Shown piece after piece: positions 18,210 through 27,414 of a stretch of DNA of 64,000 nucleotides. The stretch lies in the IMG/VR virus record IMGVR_UViG_3300044614_000719, positions 1-64,000 of that record; one strand, 5' to 3'. The DNA comes from a virus. Every line of letters starts with the position of its first letter. Within the stretch, counting starts at the first letter, position 1. Position numbers and translations under genes: made by a program. The notes under the pieces are model-generated. The model was not told where the DNA came from. It ran no database searches and saw only the letters and a list, made by a program, of their open reading frames with translations.

Positions 18210-18640
18210 GATTTAATTCCTGTTGAGCCAAAACCACCCACACGGTCGGTTTTCTGCGTGGGTTTAGTATAGCACTCATCAATGGTATAGTCAAGAGATT
18301 TAATCAGTTCCCCTTGAGCAATACGATCCCCTTTGTTAATCATGAAATCAATATTTGAAGTATTGTAAAGAATTACTTTCAATTCATCTGTGTAATCTGA
18401 ATCGATAATACCTTCACAATTTAAAAGAGTAATTCCCTTTTTATATGCCAATCCAGAACGGGGATGAATTCTTACAGAATAACCCTCAGGTATATCAAGA
18501 ATTAATCCCGTTGAAACGGCATAACTATGTTTTGCAATTATTGTGCAATCTTCACTTGCAGATATGTCAAAGCAAGCAGATTGTTTTGTGGCAAATTTTG
18601 GTAAAGTAGCATTTTCACTAATACGATAAATTTTAAGCAT
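18206..18640 (-). CDS. dut: dUTPase (deoxyuridine triphosphatase), trimeric type
   Basis: 144 residues with the five motifs in order: ACFDISAS (I), HPRSGLAYKKGI (II-III region), CEGIIDSDYTDELKV (III), KGDRIAQGEL (IV) and RVGGFGSTG (V, C-terminal). Hydrolyses dUTP to dUMP, preventing uracil misincorporation and feeding the ThyX encoded downstream. A standard length for the homotrimeric family. Confidence 0.95.
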   Translation of the reverse strand: MLKIYRISENATLPKFATKQSACFDISASEDCTIIAKHSYAVSTGLILDIPEGYSVRIHPRSGLAYKKGITLLNCEGIIDSDYTDELKVILYNTSNIDFMINKGDRIAQGELIKSLDYTIDECYTKPTQKTDRVGGFGSTGIKS

Positions 18641-18659
18641 AATATAAGTCTTTCAAAAA

Positions 18660-18839
18660 TTATTCAGGTTGTTCTGTGAATCTTGGTGTATTGTTTGCTT
18701 CATACAACCAGCCTATGGAACATGGCTCATTTTCAGTCAAAAGAACATTCAAAGTATTTGGAAATAGAGTACCTTCGCCATCCCAAATTACAACATTTTC
18801 TACTAAATTATTTTCACTATTAATTAAAGCCCATCTCAT
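18660..18839 (-). CDS. Short 59-residue fibre-associated protein
   Basis: An ATG at 18839 follows a strong AGGAGAATTAA ribosome site and runs 59 codons to TAA at 18660. Translation opens MRWALINSENNLVENVVIWDG and ends GWLYEANNTPRFTEQPE. The arrangement 'val-x-asn-val-val-x-trp-asp-gly ... gly-trp-x-tyr' is common in short proteins encoded beside tail fibres, often chaperone-like or fibre tip components. It fills the gap between dut and the first glycine-rich adhesin-like gene. Role unproven. Confidence 0.7.
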   Translation of the reverse strand: MRWALINSENNLVENVVIWDGEGTLFPNTLNVLLTENEPCSIGWLYEANNTPRFTEQPE

Positions 18840-18852
18840 TTTAATTCTCCTA

Positions 18853-19791
18853 TTAATTATATGAAACTATAAGAACATAACCGTCACCACCGCGGCCGCC
18901 GGCACCAGAACCAGTGTGGGTACTCCAACATCCGCCTCCTCCTCCACCTCCACCACCGCGCCAACCGGCACCGCCGGTGCCTCCTTGATTTGAAGTTGCT
19001 CCATTTCTTCCTCCGGCACCACCAAGTCCTGGCGTATATTTTCCCGCTATTGTAAAACCAAAAGCAGATTGACCTCCAGCACCAGAACCACTTAAAATTG
19101 TACCACTTCTAACATAATAAGAACTCATTACACTTGTGGATGCGGTTGTAGATGTTGTGATGTTTCCTCCGCTGTTAGAGGTTGCTGCTCCTCCCGCGTT
19201 AGTGTGACCACCACCACCAGCACCACCATTATAGTTGTAACCTTGTATTATGTTGCCGTTTCCAGATGTTGAGCCACCTGAACTACCGGCACCTAAGGCA
19301 CCCACAGCAATTCCTTGGACTATAGATGCTCTAGCAGTACCACCCGTTCCTGCTGTTGCGGTTCCACCAGTTCCGCCCGCACCTCCAACTGTTGAAATTA
19401 AAAAACCAAATTTTCCGGGCATAGTAATGGTTGTCGAACCCCCAGTACCACCGGCACCACCATTGTTTCCAGAAGACACTGGTGTAGCACCAGCATTACC
19501 ACCAGCACCTATTGTAATTAATAAGGTAGATCCTGGTCCACCCAACTCATCTACTAGAAAATCATGAAGCACATAAGAACCACCACTGCCACCACCACCA
19601 CCAAATGTATTTGCTGCATCTCCTGCGGCACGCCAGCGACCAGCTCCACCACCACCTCCACCAGCAACAGCAAGGATACTTATTAGTTTTGCTTCTTTTG
19701 GTATGGAATATGACCCACTTGAATCGAATTCATCAATTGCAAGCACATTCATATTCAAAGCAGAAGGAAATCCAAAAAATCCATTATTCAT
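18853..19791 (-). CDS. Glycine-rich adhesin-like protein, copy 1
   Basis: 312 residues, first of three tandem paralogues. It starts MNNGFFGFP, continues with an EFDSSGSYSIPKEAK strand region, then long glycine runs (AGGGGGGAGRW, FGGGGGSGG) and closes with RGGGGGGGGG ... GAGGRGGDGYVLIVSYN. Glycine-rich sandwiches with such polyglycine tips occur in tail-fibre adhesins such as the gp38 type of T-even phages, where the loops set receptor specificity. No signal peptide. Probably a distal receptor-binding or fibre-tip protein; the exact fold is inferred. Confidence 0.75.
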   Translation of the reverse strand: MNNGFFGFPSALNMNVLAIDEFDSSGSYSIPKEAKLISILAVAGGGGGGAGRWRAAGDAANTFGGGGGSGGSYVLHDFLVDELGGPGSTLLITIGAGGNAGATPVSSGNNGGAGGTGGSTTITMPGKFGFLISTVGGAGGTGGTATAGTGGTARASIVQGIAVGALGAGSSGGSTSGNGNIIQGYNYNGGAGGGGHTNAGGAATSNSGGNITTSTTASTSVMSSYYVRSGTILSGSGAGGQSAFGFTIAGKYTPGLGGAGGRNGATSNQGGTGGAGWRGGGGGGGGGCWSTHTGSGAGGRGGDGYVLIVSYN

Positions 19792-19803
19792 AGTATTATC
19801 CCT

Positions 19804-20754
19804 TTAATAAGCAACAATAACAACATACCCATCACCACCGCGGCCACCGGCACCGGCGGCAACTCCGTTTCTTGAACCCCCTCCACCACCACCACCGCCT
19901 CCACGATAGCCAGCACCACCAGCACCTGCACCAGACGCTAGAGTATCTGGTCCGGCTCCACCACCAGCACCCCCAAGTCCTGGGCTATACTGTCCAAAAA
20001 TTGTTTTACCAGTTGCACTATCACCGGGCAAACCAGTATCAACTTGTCCAGGTTGACAAATATTACTTGATAGCGTGTATAAAGGATTTCTCACTCCAGA
20101 AAACTGTCCACCACCTGTAATTGCGCCACCTTGAAATCCCGTTCCGGGTGTTCCGCTATTTATTCCACCACCAGCAGCACCACCTGTGTGATTGAGATAA
20201 TATACTACCTGCGAACCCGCTTGTGCTGAAGATGAACTAGAAGCGCCAGCACCATGTGTTGCGACAGCCGCAGTAAAAAATCCAAACATCCAATTATTTT
20301 TGCCAGATGCACCATTTCCCGATGTGCCTGATCCACCGCTTCCACTATTTCCACCCGAAGCAGCAATAAAAAATCCGGGTGAGCCTAATATTGATAGTGT
20401 TGTATGTCCTCCAACTGAACCTACGGTACCGCTCGTAGTGTTCGATGCACCAGCAGGTCCACCAGTTCCTCCACTTCCGATAGTAATTAATAATGTTGTA
20501 TTAGGTCCACCTAAAGTATCAACAAGAAAATCATGTATAACAATTGTTCCACCACCTCCACCACCCCCACCAAAAGAAGCAGTGCCCGCAGCGCGGCGAC
20601 CACCACCGCCACCTCCTCCTCCGCCACCAATTGCCATAATCCATAATTTTTTTGCGGAAAAAGGAATAATATAAGTTCCACTAGTGTTAAATTCACTTAT
20701 GGAATACTTATTATTTACATTTCTGTTTGGGAATCCAAAAAATCCATTATTCAT
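19804..20754 (-). CDS. Glycine-rich adhesin-like protein, copy 2
   Basis: 316 residues. It shares with its neighbours the N-terminal MNNGFFGFP, the EFNTSGTYIIPFSAKKLW segment, RRAAGTASFGGGG, the HDFLVDTLGGPNTTLLITIG strand (nearly the same as copy 1) and the C-terminal GAGGRGGDGYVVIVAY. The middle, from about residue 110 to 250, is the most divergent part. That distribution, conserved ends and variable centre, is what is expected of host-range adhesins under diversifying selection. Confidence 0.75.
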   Translation of the reverse strand: MNNGFFGFPNRNVNNKYSISEFNTSGTYIIPFSAKKLWIMAIGGGGGGGGGGRRAAGTASFGGGGGGGGTIVIHDFLVDTLGGPNTTLLITIGSGGTGGPAGASNTTSGTVGSVGGHTTLSILGSPGFFIAASGGNSGSGGSGTSGNGASGKNNWMFGFFTAAVATHGAGASSSSSAQAGSQVVYYLNHTGGAAGGGINSGTPGTGFQGGAITGGGQFSGVRNPLYTLSSNICQPGQVDTGLPGDSATGKTIFGQYSPGLGGAGGGAGPDTLASGAGAGGAGYRGGGGGGGGGSRNGVAAGAGGRGGDGYVVIVAY

Positions 20755-20759
20755 ATTAA

Positions 20760-21731
20760 TTATCCAAAAGCAGCAATAACAACATATCCATCTCCACCTT
20801 TACCACCGTTACCAGTAGTTATACCATTTCTTGCTCCACCTCCACCACCTCCCCCACCACCACGATATCCATCTTGACCATTATTAGCAGTTGCTAGACT
20901 TCCACCCCCACCACCAACACCACCAACACCGGGTGAGTATTTTGTAAATAGTGTATATCTGTGAGGACTACGAGTAGTTGCATTATCCCCAACTCCACCT
21001 GCAATTAATGTTTGATTTCTTACATAATCTGGATTGGATATTGCTATTGCGGTGGAAGAACTTGTAGATATTGCACCACCATTTCCTACGGCATCTCCTG
21101 AACTTACTCCACCACCACCCGCTCCACCATTAGATGTATATGACGAAAGAGTTATTCCAGATACTAAATTGGTGGCACCCGTACCACCAGCACCACTGTT
21201 CGCGGGAGAAGACATGCCATAATACACAAAGGCAGTTGATCCACCAGCAGTGCCGGCTGTGTTAGTTCCACCTTGACCAGCAGCACTTGATCCAGAATGA
21301 ATGGCATACATTATATAACCGGGAGTACCATCAAGTGTTATATAAGTTGCTCCACCAATTGAACCATTTCCTCCGGAAGCAGTATTTGTAGTTGCACCCA
21401 GACCACCTGTTCCCCCGGCACCAATACCAACGGTTAGTGTGAGGTTTGCTTTATTGTTTGAATATCCATATGCAGAAACCATATATGCCAATTCATCGAC
21501 ATTTAAAAATGTCTGATTGACGACTCCTCCTGCTCCTCCACCACCACCAAATGAGTTAGTGCCAGAGGCTCGGCGTCCACCTCCTCCACCACCCGCTCCG
21601 GCACCCACCATAAAAACCCATAGCCTTTTTGCGAATGAGGGAATCCGATAGGTGCCGCTACTGTCAAACTCTTTAATGTCTAATAAAGTGCTTCCTGTTT
21701 GACCAGAAAATCCCAAAAATCCATTATTCAT
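20760..21731 (-). CDS. Glycine-rich adhesin-like protein, copy 3
   Basis: 323 residues, the most divergent of the three. MNNGFLGF, EFDSSGTYRIPSFAKRLWVF and RRASGTNSFGGGGGAGG are kept, but copy 3 has an insertion around residues 75-95 (VDELAYMVSAYGYSNNKA) where copies 1 and 2 have HDFLVD. It ends GNGGKGGDGYVVIAAFG. It overlaps the next upstream gene by ATGA. Function as in its paralogues: probable receptor-binding fibre component. Confidence 0.75.
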   Translation of the reverse strand: MNNGFLGFSGQTGSTLLDIKEFDSSGTYRIPSFAKRLWVFMVGAGAGGGGGGRRASGTNSFGGGGGAGGVVNQTFLNVDELAYMVSAYGYSNNKANLTLTVGIGAGGTGGLGATTNTASGGNGSIGGATYITLDGTPGYIMYAIHSGSSAAGQGGTNTAGTAGGSTAFVYYGMSSPANSGAGGTGATNLVSGITLSSYTSNGGAGGGGVSSGDAVGNGGAISTSSSTAIAISNPDYVRNQTLIAGGVGDNATTRSPHRYTLFTKYSPGVGGVGGGGGSLATANNGQDGYRGGGGGGGGGARNGITTGNGGKGGDGYVVIAAFG

Positions 21732-22141
21732 AGAGTACCAGATTCAACTAAAATATTAAATGTTTCTGAGTTGTTTGTTGTTGCGTAAATTTTATTTGTT
21801 GTTCCGCCTGGGATGATTAAACCAACTAATTCTGCAACTTCTGTTCTGAATGCAGCAACAGATGTGCTTGGTGTGATTGCTGGAACCAATTTTTCGCAAA
21901 TAAGTCTTTTAGTTGTTCCCGAATCCGTAGAGTAAAAGAAACGAATTACACCAGCAGTTGTTGTTGCGGTGGCTTGAATAGTAACTCTGAAGATTCTTTT
22001 TCCAACTCCGTTACCGGCGGTAGCACTAGGACCTGCGGTAACTTCGGTGCTGTTTGTTGGTGCGGTTCTAGAAGTATCTGCTGTTGTTACTTGCGAGACT
22101 TCGCATATTGGTGCTGCTGTATATTGTGCGTTTGTTGCCAT
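21728..22141 (-). CDS. Putative fibre or virion protein, Thr/Ala-rich
   Basis: 137 residues rich in Thr, Ala and Val, with predicted beta-strands (RIFRVTIQATATTTAGVIRFFYSTDSG) and no membrane or catalytic features. The pattern VIRFFYSTDSGTTKRLICEKLVPA resembles small beta-sandwich decoration modules of marine phages. It sits between fibre genes and is coupled to the adhesin-like gene downstream. Assigned to the virion only by context. Confidence 0.6.
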   Translation of the reverse strand: MATNAQYTAAPICEVSQVTTADTSRTAPTNSTEVTAGPSATAGNGVGKRIFRVTIQATATTTAGVIRFFYSTDSGTTKRLICEKLVPAITPSTSVAAFRTEVAELVGLIIPGGTTNKIYATTNNSETFNILVESGTL

Positions 22142-22159
22142 AATTATTTCTCCGTGTGT

Positions 22160-22187
22160 ATTATACTATACCCATATCAAAAAGCAA
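22160..22187 (-). promoter_or_regulatory. Candidate sigma70-like promoter
   Basis: Minus-strand TTGCTT (22182-22187), 16-bp spacer, TATAAT (22160-22165), overlapping the last codons of the upstream fibre gene and 19 bases from the ATG at 22141. Same -35 and spacer as the candidates before uvsY and gp55. It could be chance in AT-rich DNA. Confidence 0.4.
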
Positions 22188-23393
22188 GTAGTCTGGTGTT
22201 TTTGTTATTTGCTGTGAACCATCTTGAAATTCCATGTATTGGTTAGACGCCATTTTTAATATTGCTGCTACGGTAAAAAAACCAGTATTGTCATTTAATT
22301 CTATAGAATAACCATTACTATTTCCTACTATATCTCCGGCTTGAAATAGTGGTGTATCACATTTAATATAACCCACGGTGTAATCGTAGGCAGCAGCTCC
22401 ATAAATGTCAATTTCTCCACCACCGTCTTGGTTGTCAATTGCCATTGCTACAGGAGCAATCGTCGCATCCTCCGCAGTTACTGTTATTCCTTTTCTTCCA
22501 CCTTTTGCGTTTCCCATAGCAATAGAATCAAAAGACGATACACTTGAGTACATTATAAATGTTGAGCCTACCTGATTCACTAATCCGTATATATTAAGAT
22601 TAGAAGTTCCCAAAATAGACCCAATATTAATTTCGGTGGTACCACTGGCACCACCACCAGTGCCTATGTTAATTATTTTGCTGAAAATTGAACCAACTGC
22701 TCCAGTGTTAATATTTGTTGTAGATGATGCTGTACTATCATAACCCAAATTTAATGTTGTAGCAGCACCAAATGCATTTACTGTTGTTGCAGTTGCATCA
22801 AATATAGAAGCAGTTGTTGTAGATGTCGTTATATCTCCACCATTAACTGCAAGATCTCCGGTAATGGTCAAGGAGTCGGTTGTCTTGTTGTATGTTAAAC
22901 CAGAATCTCCACCAAAAGAACCACCATCATTAAATTGAACCTGAGTGTCTGAACCACCGGGAGTTCCACCACCACCAGACACGGTTGCCCACTGTAAAGT
23001 AGCATCATTACCAGCAACAGATGCTATTTGCAGAACTTGATTTGCAGAACCGACCGCGGATGGTAATGTGTAAATGTTATTATTACTAACGGTTGCGGGA
23101 GCCTGAAAAGCAATATAATTAGAAGAATCCGAATCTGCTAAACGAAGATCTCCCTGAGAACCTATCTGTAAATTTGTTCCATCAAACGTAAAATTGGCAC
23201 TGCTTCCAAAATTGCCACTATTATTATACTGAACCTGTGTATTTGATCCGCTAGGTGCAGAACCAATCAAATCACCACCACCACCAGAATTACCAATATA
23301 AACTCGTTTATTTGTTGTGTCAACGGCAAGTTCGTGTTCGGTTAACCCAGTCGATGGTGCAGTAGTGCCGCGCTTTGGTTTAATTATTGCCAT
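22161..23393 (-). CDS. Tail fibre protein, IKPKRGTT family
   Basis: 410 residues. The N-terminus (IIKPKRGTTAPSTGLTEHELAVDTTNKRVYIGN) is the short beta-prism-like opening shared by many marine phage fibres and reminiscent of the first domain of Bordetella phage Mtd. Two copies of a GGG-x-DTQVQFND/NTQVQYNNSG-like module (about residues 50 and 150) and a repetitive Ser/Thr/Ala beta stem follow. The end lacks the DGG-x-aromatic tail of its paralogues. It is one of three consecutive fibre paralogues. Confidence 0.75.
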   Translation of the reverse strand: MAIIKPKRGTTAPSTGLTEHELAVDTTNKRVYIGNSGGGGDLIGSAPSGSNTQVQYNNSGNFGSSANFTFDGTNLQIGSQGDLRLADSDSSNYIAFQAPATVSNNNIYTLPSAVGSANQVLQIASVAGNDATLQWATVSGGGGTPGGSDTQVQFNDGGSFGGDSGLTYNKTTDSLTITGDLAVNGGDITTSTTTASIFDATATTVNAFGAATTLNLGYDSTASSTTNINTGAVGSIFSKIINIGTGGGASGTTEINIGSILGTSNLNIYGLVNQVGSTFIMYSSVSSFDSIAMGNAKGGRKGITVTAEDATIAPVAMAIDNQDGGGEIDIYGAAAYDYTVGYIKCDTPLFQAGDIVGNSNGYSIELNDNTGFFTVAAILKMASNQYMEFQDGSQQITKTPDYLLFDMGIV

Positions 23394-23407
23394 TTATCTC
23401 TCCACAA

Positions 23408-23878
23408 TCAGAACACATCACCATCGAGAATATCGTCTTTAGGTTGTGTTTTCTTTTTCTTAGATGGGGGTGTCTTAAGAACTTCTATTTCTGCTTTCGC
23501 AGTATTTAGTTGTTTATTCAACTCATCTATAATTGCTTGTTGTTCTTTAATTGAAGATCTATTAATACTAATTGTATTTGCGCGATCATTTGCAATATTC
23601 GTTAATTCTTCTATTTTGCTATGAAGATCACCAATTATTGGCGATTCGGATTCTAATTGATTATACTTTCCTTTATATTCGGAAATTAAATCATCTCGCT
23701 TAGAAATTTCTAAAGCAAAGTTCTGAGTGATGTTATTAAATTTTTCTGTTAGATCTTTGTTCTTATTCTGTTCCACCATCAAATTAACTTCAAGAACTAA
23801 ATTGTTGTTTACAAGTTCTTGAAACTTCTTCTGAAGGAATGGAATTACTATTGTTTCATTATAATTCACTTCTGACAT
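23408..23878 (-). CDS. Coiled-coil protein within the fibre cluster
   Basis: 156 residues, almost entirely helical with heptad-like repeats (LVNNNLVLEVNLMVEQNKNKDLTEKFN; LHSKIEELTNIANDRAN; IIDELNKQLNTAKAEIEVLK), closing with a Lys-rich then acidic tail (KKKKTQPKDDILDGDVF). Lying between two fibre paralogues, it may be a fibre chaperone, trimerisation factor or hinge. No family recognised. Confidence 0.65.
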   Translation of the reverse strand: MSEVNYNETIVIPFLQKKFQELVNNNLVLEVNLMVEQNKNKDLTEKFNNITQNFALEISKRDDLISEYKGKYNQLESESPIIGDLHSKIEELTNIANDRANTISINRSSIKEQQAIIDELNKQLNTAKAEIEVLKTPPSKKKKTQPKDDILDGDVF

Positions 23879-23897
23879 AATATATCTCTTTCATTTA

Positions 23898-26471
23898 TTA
23901 ATAAGTTCCACCATCAATGTTGGCTTCCAAATAGTTCGTAGATGCGTTATATGCTAATGACGAATTATACTTTAATGCTTGATTTGATGCAGATGCTGCA
24001 TTTACGAAAGCCAAGAAGCAAGTAGTATCTGAGGTTTCACTTGCCATAGTTACTGCTGAAGCATTTGATGCTGTACCAGTTAAACTGGCAGTAATTGTTC
24101 CTGCACTAAAATTACCAGAACCATCTCGCTTTACGATAGCAGATGTAGTATTTGCATCTGTAGCATTTGTCCAACTTGGTGATCCTGCACCACCCGAAGT
24201 TAGAACATATCCAGATGTACCAGCAGCAAGAACTTCCATACTGTCAGCATCTGTCCAGACGATACCACCGTTGCTGGCGGTTAGTGCTTTACCTGTACCA
24301 CCATAAGTCAAACCAACTACTGTACCTTGCCATGTACCTGTTCCAATTGTACCAAGAGTAGTTATGCTAGATTGACCAATATATGTGCTCTTGATACTAA
24401 ATGTATCTCCACTTTTAGTTAAAGTAACTTCATCGGCAATAAATGTACCAGCACCGGAGAATTGATCCCACAGAATGGAATCTGTGTCCAATGTAGTGAT
24501 AACTTCTGTTTGCACCCAACCTGTGTTGTTATATGTTGTTCCTTCTAAAATGAAGATGAAATCACCACCGATATATTCTGCTGCTGTATTTGCGTCTACG
24601 GATCTTCTCAATTCTCTGGCACCATACACATAATAAATTCCGTTATATGCTGCACCCAATCCACCAACATCTCCTTCATTTTTTACAAGAATTCTACTAG
24701 CGGAAGATTCTGTTGTACTCGCAGTAAAAGAAACACCATCGGTAAATGTACTGGTTAGCGCGGTTCCACCTGTCCAAGTTATTGCTTGAGTTCCTCCGCT
24801 ATAACTTACTGTTGCACCAGAGAGAGATGCCAAAGTTGCAGTTGTTGCTCCTTTTGCAGTTGCATGAACGTGCAAACCTTGCGCGACACTATCAACATAT
24901 CCGCGTGTGGCGGCATCCGTAGATGATGAGGGTGTTGCAAGATTAGTAATTCTCTTAGATCCAACATCAACTGTACCGTTTCCATTTGGAACCAAGTTTA
25001 CGTTTGTGTTTGTTCCGCCAGCGGTAAATGTTAAAGCACCAGTACCTGTGATACTACCATCAGATGTACCCGTACCACCGTGAGCAACTCCTACATCTGT
25101 TGCTTCCCATACACCAGTTGCAATTGTTCCCACTGATGTTAAAGATGAACTTACTACACTGGAACCCAAAGTTGTAGCACTCAATACTGAAGTTGCATTT
25201 ATTTGGTATACTTTTCCAGTAGCAATGTTCAAATCATTTCTAACCGTAGTAGTACCAGTAGTTGCACCAATAGATACGGTCGTTGCCGCTTGACCCATAT
25301 TCAAAGTTGTTGCGTTGCTGTTGAATACGGTTGCTGTACCTGTAGATGTTGTTGTAAGATCTCCACCATTTACTGCAAGATCGTTTGTGACAGTAACAGT
25401 ACCGTCAAGTGTTGTTGTGCTTGTGCCTGTGCTAGATCCAATAGTAACAGACGCAGTACCGCTTCCATTCATACTTGTGGCAATATTAACAGCAGATGTA
25501 CCACCAGAAGCAGTATTTGCACCAATATTTACGGTTTTGGTAAAAGTGCTTGCGGTGGACTGATTCATTATGTTTAATGTGGAACTAGCAGAAGTTGCCG
25601 AATCTCTGATTGTGTACGAGGTTGGCAACTCTAAAGTAGAACCAGTCATAGTTACAGTTCCACTATTAATTGTCATTGTACCTAAACCACTTCCAAGATT
25701 AATTGTTGTCCCACCTATAGTCGTGGTACTTGCAGATAAATTAGCGGTAGCCCCTCCTATCGCAAGAGATCCGGTCAAAGTTAATTGTGCTGCATCTTCT
25801 GATCCGGGAGAATTTACTGTTAATGCCGTATCATCGGCGGTTGTTGTTACATTTCCTTTGTGTGTACCGACAAAATTAGAAGCAGTTAGTGTACTTGTAC
25901 TTGGAACATAACTTAAAGCAGTTGTAGATGGATCGGCATATAGAGTCAACCCAGAACCAGATCCGGTAACAAATGTTGGATAGAATGTGCTACCAGTATT
26001 ATCCGCAGTAACAGCCAAACTCGACGCAGATACGGCTCCCCAAGATAATGTACCAGAACCGTTTGTTGTCAGTACGTGTCCAGTGGAACCGTCGGCAGAT
26101 GGGAGAGTAAATGTTACGGAAGTTGCAACTGATGCTGGGGCTTGGAACGCAATGTAATCAGAACCACCACCAGTTTCAATAAAGCGAATGTCGGCACCAC
26201 CAGAAAGAGAAAGATCACTGGTAAATGTACCACCCGACTTTGGCATAAAGGTGGTATTAATAGCACTTTGTGTTGCTAGTTTTGTGCTACTAGTCCAATC
26301 CGCAGGGGATGCTTCGATTTGAGCACCAACCCAAATTGGAGTTGTGCTGCTATCATCCGCAGTCTTTAGCCAAATCTTTGGTGTACTTGTATTTGCCGCC
26401 AATTCACCAGCATTTGTTACTTGCGATGCTGATGGATCTGTAGTTCCACGCTTAATCTTAATAGTTGCCAT
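23898..26471 (-). CDS. Long tail fibre protein, IKIKRGTT family, ends DGGTY
   Basis: 857 residues. It opens ATIKIKRGTTDPSASQVTNAGELAANTSTPKIW, matching the openings of the genes at 22161 and 26482. The body is a long Ser/Thr/Gly/Ala beta-repeat stem with recurring elements such as VTVTNDLAVNGGDLTT and TLGTIGTGTWQGTVVGLTYGGTGK, and a segment around residues 500-650 with TNLATPSSSTDAATRGYVDSVAQGL, typical of fibre shafts near the tip. The C-terminus is NIDGGTY. Likely the main long fibre of this cluster. Confidence 0.8.
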   Translation of the reverse strand: MATIKIKRGTTDPSASQVTNAGELAANTSTPKIWLKTADDSSTTPIWVGAQIEASPADWTSSTKLATQSAINTTFMPKSGGTFTSDLSLSGGADIRFIETGGGSDYIAFQAPASVATSVTFTLPSADGSTGHVLTTNGSGTLSWGAVSASSLAVTADNTGSTFYPTFVTGSGSGLTLYADPSTTALSYVPSTSTLTASNFVGTHKGNVTTTADDTALTVNSPGSEDAAQLTLTGSLAIGGATANLSASTTTIGGTTINLGSGLGTMTINSGTVTMTGSTLELPTSYTIRDSATSASSTLNIMNQSTASTFTKTVNIGANTASGGTSAVNIATSMNGSGTASVTIGSSTGTSTTTLDGTVTVTNDLAVNGGDLTTTSTGTATVFNSNATTLNMGQAATTVSIGATTGTTTVRNDLNIATGKVYQINATSVLSATTLGSSVVSSSLTSVGTIATGVWEATDVGVAHGGTGTSDGSITGTGALTFTAGGTNTNVNLVPNGNGTVDVGSKRITNLATPSSSTDAATRGYVDSVAQGLHVHATAKGATTATLASLSGATVSYSGGTQAITWTGGTALTSTFTDGVSFTASTTESSASRILVKNEGDVGGLGAAYNGIYYVYGARELRRSVDANTAAEYIGGDFIFILEGTTYNNTGWVQTEVITTLDTDSILWDQFSGAGTFIADEVTLTKSGDTFSIKSTYIGQSSITTLGTIGTGTWQGTVVGLTYGGTGKALTASNGGIVWTDADSMEVLAAGTSGYVLTSGGAGSPSWTNATDANTTSAIVKRDGSGNFSAGTITASLTGTASNASAVTMASETSDTTCFLAFVNAASASNQALKYNSSLAYNASTNYLEANIDGGTY

Positions 26472-26481
26472 TTAATTCCCC

Positions 26482-27414
26482 TTAATAAGTTCCACCATCA
26501 AGTTCCATACCAATACCCAAATATTCTTCCTCTGTGTCGGTATTGCCGCGTATTCCTGTATCAGTTTCAATGTAACCCGATACGATAAGATTACCAGTAA
26601 TATGTATATCTCCAGTTAATACTGGATTATTTGCAAATACCAAAGAACCAGTTCCGGTTTTATCTGAAATTATACTTGCCAATTCCGTAGAAGTTGTATT
26701 GGCAAATACACTTAGTTTGTTTGTAACATATGCAACAGTACCACCTGTACCAAACGCAATAGATGCGGCATCAGTACCAGAAAAAGACAAAGTGTTATTT
26801 ACTGTAAATGTTTTATTATTACCAATTGTTAATGTTGCGGCAGTTGCCGGTTGTGTGATTGTAACTTTATTGAATGTACTTGAGGTTAATGAAAGAAAAC
26901 TAGTTTCCTCAATTTGTTCTACACCAAAAGCAGTAATCCAAGATAAAGTACATTGTCCGTTACTTGTGCTGTTTATGGACAACAGTTGTCCAGCAGTTCC
27001 TGCACCCGGAAATCTGTAATGTGTGTCTCCGGATAAAGACGATTGTGCCAAAAAAGAAATATAATTGCTACCGTTTCCGGTTGCTTCATATAATTTTATT
27101 CCTGCTATATTTTTAAATTCAAGATAAGAAGTTGTACAACCACTTCCGCATGTGGCACTATCTTGCCAAGTTAGTTTAGATGAAGAACCAAAAGCACCAT
27201 TATTATTAAATTGAATTTCGGTATTATTTCCGGCAGGATTGCCTGCTCCACCAGTAGCATTACCATCGACAATTAAAGCAATATTATCTGTAGAATTATC
27301 ACCGATATATATTTTTTTATCGGGGATATTTATAGCCAACTCACCCAACTCTAGATCGGCTGGTACGTTTCCGGGTGTAAGCGAACGTTTAATTTTAATC
27401 GTCACATCGGACAT
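26482..27414 (-). CDS. Tail fibre protein, IKIKR family, ends DGGTY
   Basis: 310 residues with the paralogous opening VTIKIKRSLTPGNVPADLELGELAINIPDKKIYIGD and a NTEIQFNNNGAFGSSSKLTW module also found in the 410-residue paralogue. The C-terminus MELDGGTY matches the 857-residue neighbour. Its ATG overlaps the upstream TAA (TAATG). Fibre or fibre-connector protein by homology with its neighbours. Confidence 0.75.
   Translation of the reverse strand: MSDVTIKIKRSLTPGNVPADLELGELAINIPDKKIYIGDNSTDNIALIVDGNATGGAGNPAGNNTEIQFNNNGAFGSSSKLTWQDSATCGSGCTTSYLEFKNIAGIKLYEATGNGSNYISFLAQSSLSGDTHYRFPGAGTAGQLLSINSTSNGQCTLSWITAFGVEQIEETSFLSLTSSTFNKVTITQPATAATLTIGNNKTFTVNNTLSFSGTDAASIAFGTGGTVAYVTNKLSVFANTTSTELASIISDKTGTGSLVFANNPVLTGDIHITGNLIVSGYIETDTGIRGNTDTEEEYLGIGMELDGGTY

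Noticed and set aside
19250-20674. Plus-strand proline-rich frames over the adhesin-like genes
   Set aside because: Antisense of poly-glycine codons; all start within well-supported minus-strand genes.
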